Below are positions 34,648 to 44,392 of a DNA stretch of 64,000 bases, one piece after another. The stretch spans positions 2,480,001 to 2,544,000 of the forward strand of contig JADJRH010000001.1 of assembly GCA_016712345.1 (NCBI GenBank), given 5' to 3'. The position numbers and the translations under genes were made by a program. Below the pieces are notes generated by a model. The model saw nothing but the letters and a program-made list of their open reading frames with translations, searched no databases and was not told where the DNA came from. The DNA is from Polyangiaceae bacterium. Lineage in GTDB: Bacteria > Myxococcota_A > Polyangia > Polyangiales > Polyangiaceae. Position 1 is the first letter of the stretch; every line of letters begins with the position of its first letter.

Positions 34648-34821
34648 GCGTTAACCATAGCCGAGGTTTGGCCGGCGGGCCGAATGGAATGCAATTTCAC
34701 AGCGTGCGTAGTCCCCACCATGCGGATTCCCGCTTGATTTCAGGCCAAAACGGATCGGCACCCAAACCGCATTTGCCACCTACTTCCGCGGCGAGAAGTG
34801 ATGCTACCCTCGCCGCCCACC

Positions 34822-37440
34822 ATGGCCGAAAAAGAAGGCACCATCCACCTCGACAGGTACACCACAGATGCCAAGCAGGTGGTTGCCGGAGCCCAACAAA
34901 TTGCCGATGAACGGCAACATTCTGAAGTGACGCCTCTGCATCTGCTCGTGCGCCTTTTGGAGCGCGATCGCGGCGTTTGTGAAGTGTTTCGGCGTGCCGG
35001 GGCCGACCCGAATGAAGTGATGCAGCTCGCTGAAGCACAAATGAAAAAAATGCCAAAGGCGAACGGCGGCGTTGCGTACGTGAGCCCTCGGTTGATGGAT
35101 TTGATGAGTCGCGCCGAGCGTGAATCGAGCCGAGAAAAAGCGGCAAATGTTGGAATTGAACATTTGCTTCACGCGCTCGCTCAAGAAATTCGAGGCCCCG
35201 CGGGTGAAATCTTGTCCTCGTTTGGAATTGGCCCCGGTGCGTTTCGCCCACATTTAGAAGCGCTGGATCAAGCCAACAAAGAGGCGGCCTCCACAATCAG
35301 CGCAGGCGTTGCAACCGACGGCTCATCCCAAGGCGGGTACGTGCGTGACCTCGTTGCCGAGGCGAAAGAAGGCAAGTTTGATCCGGTGATCGGGCGGGAC
35401 ACCGAAGCGCGTCGATTGATCCAGATTTTGGAGCGTCGGTTTAAAAATCATCCGCTCGTGATCGGCGATCCGGGTGTTGGCAAAACAGCTTTAATTCGCG
35501 GCCTCGCAGAACGAATGGCGCGCGGTGATGTACCTTCCAACCTTGCGACAGCAAAGCTCTTGGAGCTTGACACAGGAGCGATCGTTGCCGGAGCAAAACT
35601 CCGCGGAGAGATCGAAAGTCGCCTAAAAAGCCTTGTCGACAAGCTTCGCAAAGGCGACGGCGATGTGATCTTGGTGGTTGAAGATCTCGATTCGCTGTTT
35701 GGTCAAGGTGTACAGGGATCGGGGGTGGGCGATCTCTTAAAACCGCTGCTCGCCCGCGGCGAAATTCGTATTTTGGCAACCACCACACCTGAAGGTGTAC
35801 GCAAGATCAACGAGCGCGACGGCGCAATCATGCGTCGATTCTCAACCGTAACGCTCGATGCACCCACCATCGATCAGGCGGTTGAAGTGTTGCGCGGCAT
35901 CGCGACGAAGTACGAAAAACATCACCACGTGCGCATCGGCGAAGGTGCCATTGTGGCCGCGGTGAACCTTGCAAAAAGGTACGTTTCAGATCGAGCGCTG
36001 CCCGACACGGCGGTTGACTTGCTCGATGAAACAGGGGCTCGAAAACGTGTTGAGGTGGACGGCCTGCCCATTGAAGTCGATCAGATGAATCGGCGCGTTG
36101 AGGCTCTCCGCGCTCAAATTGCAACGCTTGCCGACGATGAGGACAAACTCTCCATTAAGACGCGCGAGCGCCTTCAAAAAGAGCTTGGTGAGCTTGAAGG
36201 CAAGTCGAGCGATATGAAGTCGAAAGTGGCTGCGCGCATGGGAGTCGCCGCCGCTGTTCAATCCATTCGAAAAGAACTGACTCAATCGCAGGCGGCACTC
36301 GAAACGGCAAAGAAAGAAAATAACTTTGCAAAGATCGGTGAAATTGAACACGTCACGTTGCCCGACATTAAGCGCCGATTAACAGCCGCAGAAGAAGCCG
36401 CGGCCCGTGAAGGGGTTTCCACAGAAGCGTCCAATCTTGTGGGTGAAAACGATGTCGCCACCACACTCAATGATTGGACAGGCATTCCCGTTTCAAAAAT
36501 GCTCGAAGGGGAAGCCGAGAAGTTATTAAAAATGGAAGAACGGCTGGGCCACCGCGTTGTGGGCCAAGAAGAAGCTGTTCGAGCCATTGCACGCGCTGTT
36601 CGGCGCGGTCGCATTGGATTGCGTGACCCCGGAAAGCCTATTGGAAGTTTCTTGTTTTTAGGCCCGAGCGGTGTTGGCAAAACCGAACTTGGCAAAGCGC
36701 TCGCAGAGTTTTTATTCGATGACGAACAGGCCCTCACGCGCCTCGATATGAGCGAGTTTATGGAGCGCCACATGGCGCAGCGATTGATTGGTGCGCCACC
36801 CGGTTATGTCGATAGCGAACAAGGCGGCTTTTTAACAGAAGCCGCGCGCCGTCGGCCGTACAGCGTGCTTCTTTTCGACGAAGTAGAAAAGGCGCATTCT
36901 GACGTATTCAATCTTCTTTTACAGGTGCTCGACGATGGGCGCCTAACCGACGGTCGCGGCCGATTGGCAGACTTTTCAAACACGGTTGTCATTATGACTT
37001 CCAATATCGGCAGCAAACGCATTCTCGAAACAGACTCCAAGTTGTGGTCTACCGACGACGGGCGTGAAGCTATTCGAGATGTGTTAATGGAAGAGCTGCG
37101 AGGCTTTTTCAGGCCTGAATTTTTAAACCGCATTGACGATATCGTGGTGTTTAAAGCGCTCACGAAAGACGATCTCCGCGGTATTGTGGATATTCAGCTT
37201 CGCCGGTTGGAAAAGCTACTCGCCGATCGGGAGATTAAAATTCGCCTCACGGAAGCGGCCAAAAATCGCTTGGTTGACCTGGGTTATGAACCGCAGCTTG
37301 GTGCGCGTCCTCTGCGCCGCGCCATTGTTCGCGAGCTGCAAAACCCGCTGGCAGAAGCCTTGTTGGCAGGTGGTTATCAGGGCGGCGCCACACTTGAAGT
37401 GGGCATCACCGACGAGAAGTTCACCTTCACAAAGGTCTGA
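34822..37440 (+). CDS. clpB: ClpB-like AAA+ disaggregase
   Basis: A protein of 872 residues (ATG 34822; alternatives at 34801 and 34798). It has an N-terminal Clp repeat domain (1-145), AAA1 with Walker A GDPGVGKT, a coiled-coil middle domain about 400-520 (including ALETAKKENNFAKIGEIEH, the ClpB M-domain pattern), AAA2 with Walker A GPSGVGKT and Walker B SVLLFDEVEKAH, and a C-terminal D2-small domain (FRPEFLNRIDDIVVF). No ClpP-binding IGF/IGL loop is seen. Oddity: the AAA1 Walker B reads VILVVEDLDSLFG, ED where DE is usual, so hydrolysis in AAA1 may be altered. Confidence 0.9.
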   Translation: MAEKEGTIHLDRYTTDAKQVVAGAQQIADERQHSEVTPLHLLVRLLERDRGVCEVFRRAGADPNEVMQLAEAQMKKMPKANGGVAYVSPRLMDLMSRAERESSREKAANVGIEHLLHALAQEIRGPAGEILSSFGIGPGAFRPHLEALDQANKEAASTISAGVATDGSSQGGYVRDLVAEAKEGKFDPVIGRDTEARRLIQILERRFKNHPLVIGDPGVGKTALIRGLAERMARGDVPSNLATAKLLELDTGAIVAGAKLRGEIESRLKSLVDKLRKGDGDVILVVEDLDSLFGQGVQGSGVGDLLKPLLARGEIRILATTTPEGVRKINERDGAIMRRFSTVTLDAPTIDQAVEVLRGIATKYEKHHHVRIGEGAIVAAVNLAKRYVSDRALPDTAVDLLDETGARKRVEVDGLPIEVDQMNRRVEALRAQIATLADDEDKLSIKTRERLQKELGELEGKSSDMKSKVAARMGVAAAVQSIRKELTQSQAALETAKKENNFAKIGEIEHVTLPDIKRRLTAAEEAAAREGVSTEASNLVGENDVATTLNDWTGIPVSKMLEGEAEKLLKMEERLGHRVVGQEEAVRAIARAVRRGRIGLRDPGKPIGSFLFLGPSGVGKTELGKALAEFLFDDEQALTRLDMSEFMERHMAQRLIGAPPGYVDSEQGGFLTEAARRRPYSVLLFDEVEKAHSDVFNLLLQVLDDGRLTDGRGRLADFSNTVVIMTSNIGSKRILETDSKLWSTDDGREAIRDVLMEELRGFFRPEFLNRIDDIVVFKALTKDDLRGIVDIQLRRLEKLLADREIKIRLTEAAKNRLVDLGYEPQLGARPLRRAIVRELQNPLAEALLAGGYQGGATLEVGITDEKFTFTKV

Positions 37441-37531
37441 TTTCTTCGCCGCATAGCATTAAGCGCGCGCACGATCGACCCATATGTTCTTCACGCAACG
37501 CGACTGAAACTGCTGTATAAGGGCAATCATA

Positions 37532-39037
37532 ATGGTCACCACGGAGCCAAAAGAAAGCGCCGCCAAAAAGCCGGCAAACGAACTTGCTATCCAGTTCGGA
37601 AGCGCGTGGGAATATGCGCCCGCTCCCGAAACACCGGATCACGTCAAGATCGAACCACGGTATGAATTGTTTATCGGCGGCAAATGGCAGGCGCCGCATT
37701 CTAAAAAGTACTTTGATACAATCAGCCCCTCCACTGAAGAAAAGCTTTCTGAAGTGGCCGAGGCCGACGCAACCGACATTGACAATGCCGTAAAAGCGGC
37801 GCGCGTTGCGTACGAAAAATATTGGTCAAAACTTCGCCCCATTGACCGCGGCAAATATGTTTATCGAATCTCGCGCGCATTGCAAGAAAAGGCACGCGAG
37901 CTTGCCATTGTAGAATCAATGGATGGTGGCAAACCCATTAAAGAGTCGCGCGACTTTGACGTGGTACAGGCCGCCGCGCACTTCTTTTATTATGCCGGTT
38001 GGGCCGATAAACTGGCTTATGCATTTCCGGGTCGCAATCCGCGCGCACTCGGCGTTGCCGGTCAAGTGATTCCATGGAACTTTCCTTTGTTAATGGCCGC
38101 GTGGAAGCTCGCTCCCGCATTGGCAACCGGCAATACATGCGTATTAAAACCGGCTGAAACAACGCCTCTCACTGCCCTGCTATTGGCAAAGATCATTGAA
38201 GAGTGTGACTTGCCGCCGGGTGTTGTAAACATTGTCACCGGCGCGGGTGCCACCGGTGCGGCGCTCGTTGGCCACCCCGACGTGGATAAAGTGGCATTCA
38301 CCGGCTCCACCGATGTTGGCAAACGCATTCAAAAAGCCATTGCCGGCAGCAAGAAAAAAATCACATTGGAGTTGGGTGGCAAAGCCGCAAACATTGTGTT
38401 TGCCGATGCACCGCTCGATCAAGCAATTGAAGGCATTATCGGCGGCATTTTCTTTAATCAAGGCCACGTTTGCTGCGCCGGTTCACGCCTCTTGGTTGAA
38501 GAGAGCGCCGCACCCGCCGTCATTCGCAAACTCAAAGACAGAATGGCCACGTTGCGCCTCGGTGACCCGCTCGATAAAAACACCGATGTTGGGGCCATTA
38601 ACTCAAAAATGCAGCTCGAAAAAATTAGAGAGCTATGCGCAAGTGGTGAAAAAGAAGGCGCCGAGCGTTTTTCAGCCCCGTGCGCAATGCCCAAACGTGG
38701 GTATTGGTTTGCTCCCACTATCTTCACCGGTGTTTCGCAATCGCACCGCATTGCACGTGAAGAGATCTTTGGGCCCGTGCTCGCTGTTCAAACCTTTAGA
38801 ACGCCCGAAGAAGCCATTGAAAAAGCCAATAACACCATGTACGGCCTCTCCGCCGGTATTTGGACTGATAAAGGCAGCAAGAGTTTTTGGGTAGCCCAGC
38901 GCCTCAAGGCAGGCGTTGTATGGGCCAATACCTACAACAAGTTTGACCCGAGTTCTCCCTTTGGAGGTTTCAAGGAGAGCGGGTTTGGTCGTGAAGGCGG
39001 TCGCCAAGGGTTGCTCGCCTACCTGGAGGTTGATTGA
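37532..39037 (+). CDS. NAD(P)-dependent aldehyde dehydrogenase
   Basis: A protein of 501 residues of normal ALDH length. It has VIPWNFPLLMAAWKLAPALATG, the Rossmann segment VAFTGSTDVGKR, the catalytic Glu in TLELGGK (E280), the catalytic Cys in FFNQGHVCCAGSR (C314) and the C-terminal FGGFKESGFGREGG. The next gene is an ALDH-like protein whose start overlaps or nearly abuts this stop. Pairs like this occur with deoC in actinobacteria and others, where they oxidise deoxyribose-derived aldehyde, but no deoC is present here, so the substrate is open. Confidence 0.93.
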   Translation: MVTTEPKESAAKKPANELAIQFGSAWEYAPAPETPDHVKIEPRYELFIGGKWQAPHSKKYFDTISPSTEEKLSEVAEADATDIDNAVKAARVAYEKYWSKLRPIDRGKYVYRISRALQEKARELAIVESMDGGKPIKESRDFDVVQAAAHFFYYAGWADKLAYAFPGRNPRALGVAGQVIPWNFPLLMAAWKLAPALATGNTCVLKPAETTPLTALLLAKIIEECDLPPGVVNIVTGAGATGAALVGHPDVDKVAFTGSTDVGKRIQKAIAGSKKKITLELGGKAANIVFADAPLDQAIEGIIGGIFFNQGHVCCAGSRLLVEESAAPAVIRKLKDRMATLRLGDPLDKNTDVGAINSKMQLEKIRELCASGEKEGAERFSAPCAMPKRGYWFAPTIFTGVSQSHRIAREEIFGPVLAVQTFRTPEEAIEKANNTMYGLSAGIWTDKGSKSFWVAQRLKAGVVWANTYNKFDPSSPFGGFKESGFGREGGRQGLLAYLEVD

Positions 39038-39039
39038 TC

Positions 39040-40008
39040 ATGGCCAAAAAGAAGGAAGAAAACGGTCAACCTACCATGAGTACACAAGACGCTCAAAAGA
39101 GTGCGGACCAAAACGGTCAAACCGATCTACCCGCGGTAGACCGCGTCCCCGTTCGGAAAGCGTACAAAATGTATGTGGGCGGCGCGTTTATTCGCTCCGA
39201 GTCCGGGAGGTACACTCAAGTGGCAGAAGCACCGGGCCTTTCTACCAAAGAAAACGTGTGTCGCGCGTCGCGTAAAGACGGTCGCGACGCTGTAAAAGCG
39301 GCACTTGGTGCATGGGAAGGTTGGGCGGCTCGCACAGCGTTTAATCGAGGTCAAATTCTCTACCGCCTCGGTGAAATGATGGAAGCCCGCAAGAGTGAGC
39401 TGGTTGGTTCTCTCGTAAACGGCGGTCTGTCACGCGATGAAGCCGAGCGTGAAACGCTGGCTTCTATTGACCGAGCCATTGCGTACGCCGGATGGTGCGA
39501 CAAGTATCAAAGCCTGTTTTCAAGCCTCAATCCGGTGGGTGGCCCTCACTTCAACTTTACCTCGCCTGAGTCAATGGGTGTGGTGACCATCGCCGCTCCC
39601 ACTCGGCCGGCGTTGCTTGGATTGGTAGGCTCTATCCTGCCGGTCATCGCGTCGGGCAACACGTGTGTTGTGCTGGCCAGTGAGGCCGATCCGCGCACCG
39701 CGGTTGTATTTTCAGAAACGCTCGCTACAAGCGATCTACCCGGTGGGGTGGTAAACATTCTTACCGGTCAGGTCAAAGAAGTGTTGCCTCACCTTGCCAA
39801 ACACATGGAGGTGGCCGCGCTTGACCTTCATGGGGTAGATGGGTCGGTGGCCAAAGGCGCTGAAGAGTCGGCTGTGATCAACGTGAAACGCGTTCGAAAC
39901 CGCAATCTGACGGCCGCCGAGTGGTACAATGCGGAAGCTGCTGAGTCTCCGCGGTGGATTGAGCGGTTTGTAGAGATGAAGACAGTGTGGCACCCCGCCG
40001 GGCAGTAG
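39040..40008 (+). CDS. ALDH-family protein lacking the catalytic domain
   Basis: A protein of 322 residues. ATG 39040 was chosen; a TTG at 39034, closer to GGAGG at 39025-39029, is possible. The NAD-binding-type part resembles ALDH (YKMYVGGAFIRSESGRY, GVVTIAAPTRPALLGLVGS, GNTCVVLASEADP, TSDLPGGVVNILTG), but there is no equivalent of the catalytic ELGGK or the GQxC Cys. It ends RFVEMKTVWHPAG soon after the first domain. Possibly a pseudoenzyme partner of the preceding ALDH. Codon use is like that of its neighbours, so it is not an obvious pseudogene. Confidence 0.8.
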   Translation: MAKKKEENGQPTMSTQDAQKSADQNGQTDLPAVDRVPVRKAYKMYVGGAFIRSESGRYTQVAEAPGLSTKENVCRASRKDGRDAVKAALGAWEGWAARTAFNRGQILYRLGEMMEARKSELVGSLVNGGLSRDEAERETLASIDRAIAYAGWCDKYQSLFSSLNPVGGPHFNFTSPESMGVVTIAAPTRPALLGLVGSILPVIASGNTCVVLASEADPRTAVVFSETLATSDLPGGVVNILTGQVKEVLPHLAKHMEVAALDLHGVDGSVAKGAEESAVINVKRVRNRNLTAAEWYNAEAAESPRWIERFVEMKTVWHPAGQ

Positions 40009-40086
40009 CGTGTTTGTCAAACGACTGTGGCTCCCGCTGAAGCGCCACGCAACGACCGGACACGTCGCGCCATCAGGAACGTCTCT

Positions 40087-40265
40087 TCACCACGGAATCA
40101 CGGAGAACACAGAGGGACACGGAGTTTTTTGTTTCTTTGGCTGCTATGGGTACACCTCAGCCGCGATCCCGGCCTAACGGGTGATCGGTCAGGCTGTGCA
40201 AGCCGATAGCAGTCCGAAATACAAAAATCTCCGTGGCTCTCCGTGATCTCCGTGCCTCCGTGTTG
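40087..40265. repeat. Large imperfect inverted repeat of the CCACGGA/ACACGGAG type
   Basis: Left arm about 40087-40140 contains ACGGAATCACGGAGAACACA and ends in GTTTTTTGTTTC. Right arm about 40213-40265 contains ATCTCCGTGGCTCTCCGTGA and CTCCGTGCCTCCGTG. The arms pair imperfectly around a loop of about 70 bases. Such 'CACGGAG' hairpin repeats are scattered in many unrelated bacterial genomes. They fill the 317-bp gap 40009-40325, which holds no gene. Confidence 0.7.
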
Positions 40266-40325
40266 CATACGACGTGTCAGGTGGCAGGGCATTTCAGGTC
40301 GTTGCGAGGCGGTTGGCGTTGCATG

Positions 40326-41261
40326 CTACCCGAAGACGGCTCCTACCTGAACCGCGCGACCTGATATCAACTCGGTGGCGCTGAGGGCTTTTTTGCCTTC
40401 AAGTTGACCTCGCAGCACAGCAAGAGTGCCGTCGCCACAGACAACTTCAATCCCGCGTTTGTCAGCCATCACAACAGTGCCTGGAGCGCCGGAAAGGCCG
40501 CTTTTCCCAGGAGAAGAGGCGAGCACTTTAAACAGTTTGCCTCCCAGATGGGTAAAGGCACCGGGCCACGAAGTCATTGCCCGAATATGGTTATGGACCG
40601 CGGGGGCGGGCCGCGACCAGTCGATCTTCCCATCTTCTTTTTGTAAAATGCGCGCCGTTGTCGCGAGCGAGCTGTCTTGAGGCTGGGCGGTGAGTTCACC
40701 GCTTACCACGCGCAACATATCGGCCAAAACAACGTCCGCCGCGAGTTTTCCAAGCTCAACTGTCAAATCGTCGGCCGTGGTGTTGGGGCCGATGGGTAGG
40801 GTATGCTTTGTGTACACCGGACCGGTGTCCATCCCTTCATCCATCAGCATGAGGCTGATGCCGGTTTCAGTTTCACCATGGTAGATAGACCAGGTGATTG
40901 GCGCCGCGCCGCGGTATTTGGGCAATAACGATGCGTGCAAGTTTAAACAACCTACCCGCGGAGCTTGTAAAATAGCCTTGGGTAGAATGCGGCCGTAGGC
41001 GATCACCAGAGCGACGTCGGCCTGTTGGGAGCGCGCCCACTCCGCAAACTCGGGCGTGCGCACTTTTTCGGGTTGGATAACCGGTATTCCCAGAGCCAAA
41101 GCGCGCTCTTTTACGGGAGGCGGCGTGAGGGTTAAACCGCGCCCGGATGGCCTGTCGGGTTGACAAACAACCGCCGCCACTTCGGCAATGGTGGTGAGAG
41201 CGTTTAACGCCGGAACGGCAATTGCGGGTGTACCAAAAAAGATGGCTCGCGGAGAAGGCAT
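40326..41261 (-). CDS. fmt: Methionyl-tRNA formyltransferase
   Basis: A protein of 311 residues of standard length. The formyltransferase domain has FFGTPAIAVPALNAL, QPDRPSGRG, the folate-binding and catalytic segment CLNLHASLLPKYRGAAPI (catalytic Asn/His), GISLMLMDEGMDTGPV, and a C-terminal tRNA-binding OB-like domain (RAMTSWPGAFTHLGGKLFKV). It formylates initiator Met-tRNA. No def gene is adjacent, unlike in many genomes. The start ATG is 41261. Confidence 0.97.
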   Translation of the reverse strand: MPSPRAIFFGTPAIAVPALNALTTIAEVAAVVCQPDRPSGRGLTLTPPPVKERALALGIPVIQPEKVRTPEFAEWARSQQADVALVIAYGRILPKAILQAPRVGCLNLHASLLPKYRGAAPITWSIYHGETETGISLMLMDEGMDTGPVYTKHTLPIGPNTTADDLTVELGKLAADVVLADMLRVVSGELTAQPQDSSLATTARILQKEDGKIDWSRPAPAVHNHIRAMTSWPGAFTHLGGKLFKVLASSPGKSGLSGAPGTVVMADKRGIEVVCGDGTLAVLRGQLEGKKALSATELISGRAVQVGAVFG

Positions 41262-41273
41262 GTTGCCGTTGCT

Positions 41274-43184
41274 TTACTTCGCAAAGGCGGTGCCGTTCCA
41301 CTTGTATTTTACAGATTTTGCGCCGCTCCAAGGAATAATGAGCGGTTCGTACCCGCCGACGGCGCTGATGTCTTGATTAAATGGGTAGGTTTTTTCTGTC
41401 CAGCCGGTGAACTTTCCCGGCCCAAGTTCAATACTGTTGGAGGTAAACGCCACAACGCCGGCGACTTTATTGCTGCTGATTCCGCGCCCAACTTCGGCCG
41501 CAAAAATGCGTTTTAATGCATCACCCTGAACTTGGAAGATGAGCATGACTTCACGGTCAACGGTGCCACCGCCGGCTTCTTTGGGTGCATTGGAATGAAT
41601 GACCCCGCGCACAATAATTTCAGCTTTTCCGTCACCCGTCACGTCACGCGCTGTGACATCTGTAATGTCATTGCCCGATGAAAATTGCTGAAGGGTTAAA
41701 TACGAATAACCGGTGCCGCCTTTAAACCCTTTGCCAAAAACAACAATGTCTTTGTCGTGCAATAACACGCGCTCGGTTTGTTTATCGGCGCCCACGTCAA
41801 TGGCCATGTCAAACTTGGCTTTGCCCGACGCCGTTCGATCCTTTTTATAAAGTGCGTACACTTGATCGAGCAACTCGGCTGCGCTGGGTTTGGGAGGCGC
41901 TGTCACCGGAGTGGCTGTGGTACCGGCCGATGCGTTGGTTGACGCGGGAGCGGGCGTGGCTTCCTGCTTTTCTTCAAACGACTTTGTAAACTTGGAACCG
42001 TCGTATTTATAGGTTTGGCTTTTAATGGTTCCCCACGGCAAAAGCGCCGGGTCATACCCACCTTCTGTGAGTTCTTTGTAATTGCCTGCGTGAAAGCTTT
42101 TGGCCGTACCAGGTTCAAACTTGAATGCTGTTTTTGATCCGTCGGCCGAGGTGGTGACCGTGTTTTCAATGGAACCGTCGGGTGTAACAATACCCACTTC
42201 ATGCATTAAGATAGAGTTGGGGACATCGGCTTTGCCAAACCACAATACCTGTAATGCCTCACGATATTTTGCAGCGGTTCCAAACCGTTTGCGAATAACA
42301 ATTTCTTGTTGGCCGTCACCCGTAACGTCTTTTAGTTCACACGAGGGGACCATGCCGCTGTTTGCGTCAATCCCCATATCGCTAAAGTAATACTCCGACC
42401 CTTTTCGAAAGTTTGACCCCAATACAATGAGGTAACGTTCATAAACAAGAACGCGTTCTTTCATTGAGTCGCCGGCCACGTCACCCAACAGGTTGTATTT
42501 GGGAGCGCCTTTAAGGCCCTTTTCTTTAATGAGCCCGTCGGCCAATGCCTGCTCTGTTTCGGTGGAGAGCTGCGGCAATGAAGTGTACGCAGTGGAGGCC
42601 GCGCTGCCCGCAACCATATCAATGGCTGCGCCGTCTGCATCGTGAACAAACAGGCCGGCGCGCAGGCCTACGCGAACGCTGGATGCCATTGCGAACGCCG
42701 ACCACGGAATAGAAGCTTCAATGGAGTATCCCCCCGCCTTCGTTGCTTCAATGACTTTGGCGCCCGTGATTTCTTTACCCCCGAGCTTGGCAGTTGCAGC
42801 GGTTTTTCCAGGATCACCGGGATAAAGATCCACTTCGTAACTGGTGCCGCCGGGGAAACCCAATACCAACGTCACATGGTCGAGGCCGGGTTTATACGTG
42901 TCGTCGGTAACGTCGGCGGCAATAAACAAACTTGTGTTGTCGTATGCGATGCCGGCTTTTGCTTCTAGATCAGGCTTTTGGGGTTTACCTTTAACCGCCA
43001 CTCCGAGGGAACTGAGCGCTGTCCACTCTTTGGGAACGCCGTCGAGCTTAATGGTTTTTGCTTCTATCAAGTCAGCCCGGAGAGCTGTTTGGGCGAGCGA
43101 GGTGGAGGGGAGGGCGAGGAGCGCGAGGCCCGCGGCGACAGGGAAGGCGCGGCGGAGGGAGCAGAATTTCGTCAGCGCTGACAT
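41274..43184 (-). CDS. Secreted protein with CBM9-like and FG-GAP-like regions
   Basis: A protein of 636 residues from ATG 43184; a GTG seven codons upstream is an alternative. A Sec signal peptide (FPVAAGLALLALPSTSLAQTA) is followed by a region about 25-180 resembling a CBM9/DOMON-like beta-sandwich (KTIKLDGVPKEWTAL, GIAYDNTSLFIAADVTDD). Two stretches with calcium-type motifs follow, KDVTGDGQQEIVIRK and RDVTGDGKAEIIVRG, typical of FG-GAP/VCBS repeats, separated by a Pro/Ala/Thr linker. Each half ends with a similar YDPALLPWG/YEPLIIPWS motif, so the protein holds an internal duplication. Function unknown. Confidence 0.8.
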   Translation of the reverse strand: MSALTKFCSLRRAFPVAAGLALLALPSTSLAQTALRADLIEAKTIKLDGVPKEWTALSSLGVAVKGKPQKPDLEAKAGIAYDNTSLFIAADVTDDTYKPGLDHVTLVLGFPGGTSYEVDLYPGDPGKTAATAKLGGKEITGAKVIEATKAGGYSIEASIPWSAFAMASSVRVGLRAGLFVHDADGAAIDMVAGSAASTAYTSLPQLSTETEQALADGLIKEKGLKGAPKYNLLGDVAGDSMKERVLVYERYLIVLGSNFRKGSEYYFSDMGIDANSGMVPSCELKDVTGDGQQEIVIRKRFGTAAKYREALQVLWFGKADVPNSILMHEVGIVTPDGSIENTVTTSADGSKTAFKFEPGTAKSFHAGNYKELTEGGYDPALLPWGTIKSQTYKYDGSKFTKSFEEKQEATPAPASTNASAGTTATPVTAPPKPSAAELLDQVYALYKKDRTASGKAKFDMAIDVGADKQTERVLLHDKDIVVFGKGFKGGTGYSYLTLQQFSSGNDITDVTARDVTGDGKAEIIVRGVIHSNAPKEAGGGTVDREVMLIFQVQGDALKRIFAAEVGRGISSNKVAGVVAFTSNSIELGPGKFTGWTEKTYPFNQDISAVGGYEPLIIPWSGAKSVKYKWNGTAFAK

Positions 43185-43244
43185 CGGTTCGGATTTGGAC
43201 GGCACGGTTTGGAAATTGTTCGGGCAAAATTCAGTTTGCGAGAT

Positions 43245-44282
43245 TTAGAATGATCCACCCGCGGAAAACCCCGTGATCTGAGGGCCTGCGGCCGGCGCGA
43301 TCCAAAGCGATCGAGCCGCAGTTTTTTCTTTGGACGGTTGGCCCGCCGACGGAGCGGTGAGCCAAAGGACAACTCCGCCGGCCAAGAGTACACCACCGGC
43401 AATAAAGCCGACGGTGGAGATGGTGGATAACCCTTTTGCGTCGTCACGCGCCTGCGCACCGGCTGCGTCGCATTGATAAACGCCATTCACTTGTGTACAC
43501 GTTTTATTGGCATCGCCCACTTTGCCCAGGGTCAGACCTCCGAACACCCCTCCGAGTGCCAAGCCGAGAACACCGCCCGCTCCGGCGCCGATAGCGATTT
43601 TGCGTTGCATTGGCATGCCGGTTTCTACCGGTGTTTCAGGGGCTTTTTCTTCTGTTTCAAGAACCGGAACATTCACGCTCACGGTGGCGCCGCCCGCTCC
43701 CACCTCGGCTTCCCACTTCCATGATTTTTTCCCGGGTGCCGATACCAAAACAACGTGTTTGCCCGGATCGACCGGCAGGCCTGTACCCCATTGCGTTTCA
43801 TCCACTGGGTCGCCGTCACGTGTAATGGTTAATCCCTGCACTTTGGCATTGGCAGGCACGGTAATGTTAATGCGAGACAGCTTTGGATACAGCGCTTCGG
43901 CCCGCTGTTTTGCAATGTCGGCCCGCGCGTCGGGAGGATTGCGATTGCGAAAATGAGGTTCTGCCTCAAGGTATTTGGCCCACGCACTCGCAAGTCGGCC
44001 GGTCTTTTCATAACAATCGGCCAAGTTAATGGTGGTGCCCGGCGCCCAAGAGACTTTATTGGACGCTTCAAGTTTGGGGCATGCCTCGGCGAATTTGCCG
44101 GCTTGCATTAACTCAATGGCCTGGCGAAACAGATCTTCAGCCGCGGCGCTCTTATCTGTTTTTGCGGTATCGCTGGGTGTCGTGGTGGATGCGGGCTTGG
44201 CCGGCGGATCTGCCGCCAAGGTTGTTGCAGACACACAGACGGACAAAAGAGCGATTGGGGCGAATACCTGAATACGGCGCAT
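43245..44282 (-). CDS. Exported TPR protein with PEGA-like domain and C-terminal TM helices
   Basis: A protein of 345 residues from ATG 44282, with GGAGG 10 bases upstream. Signal peptide MRRIQVFAPIALLSVCVSATTLA. Residues 45-140 contain TPR-like helices with the pattern LFRQAIELMQAGKFAEACP and GTTINLADCYEKTGRLASAW, a design abundant in Polyangia. A PEGA-like beta domain (VDPGKHVVLVSAPGKKSWKW) follows, then two hydrophobic segments (GAGGVLGLALGGVFGG; VGFIAGGVLLAGGVVLW). It is probably a periplasmic or inner-membrane protein. It is the clearest phylogenetic marker of a Polyangia-like genome in the window. Confidence 0.85.
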   Translation of the reverse strand: MRRIQVFAPIALLSVCVSATTLAADPPAKPASTTTPSDTAKTDKSAAAEDLFRQAIELMQAGKFAEACPKLEASNKVSWAPGTTINLADCYEKTGRLASAWAKYLEAEPHFRNRNPPDARADIAKQRAEALYPKLSRINITVPANAKVQGLTITRDGDPVDETQWGTGLPVDPGKHVVLVSAPGKKSWKWEAEVGAGGATVSVNVPVLETEEKAPETPVETGMPMQRKIAIGAGAGGVLGLALGGVFGGLTLGKVGDANKTCTQVNGVYQCDAAGAQARDDAKGLSTISTVGFIAGGVLLAGGVVLWLTAPSAGQPSKEKTAARSLWIAPAAGPQITGFSAGGSF

Positions 44283-44392
44283 TGGGGAAGCCTCCAGAGT
44301 GTGCGCAACATAGCCGGTTTGGACGCCGAATAGAACGAGTTTCTTTATCAAGCCCGGCACGTTGCGCATTTGTGTACACAACGGAAACGCGC

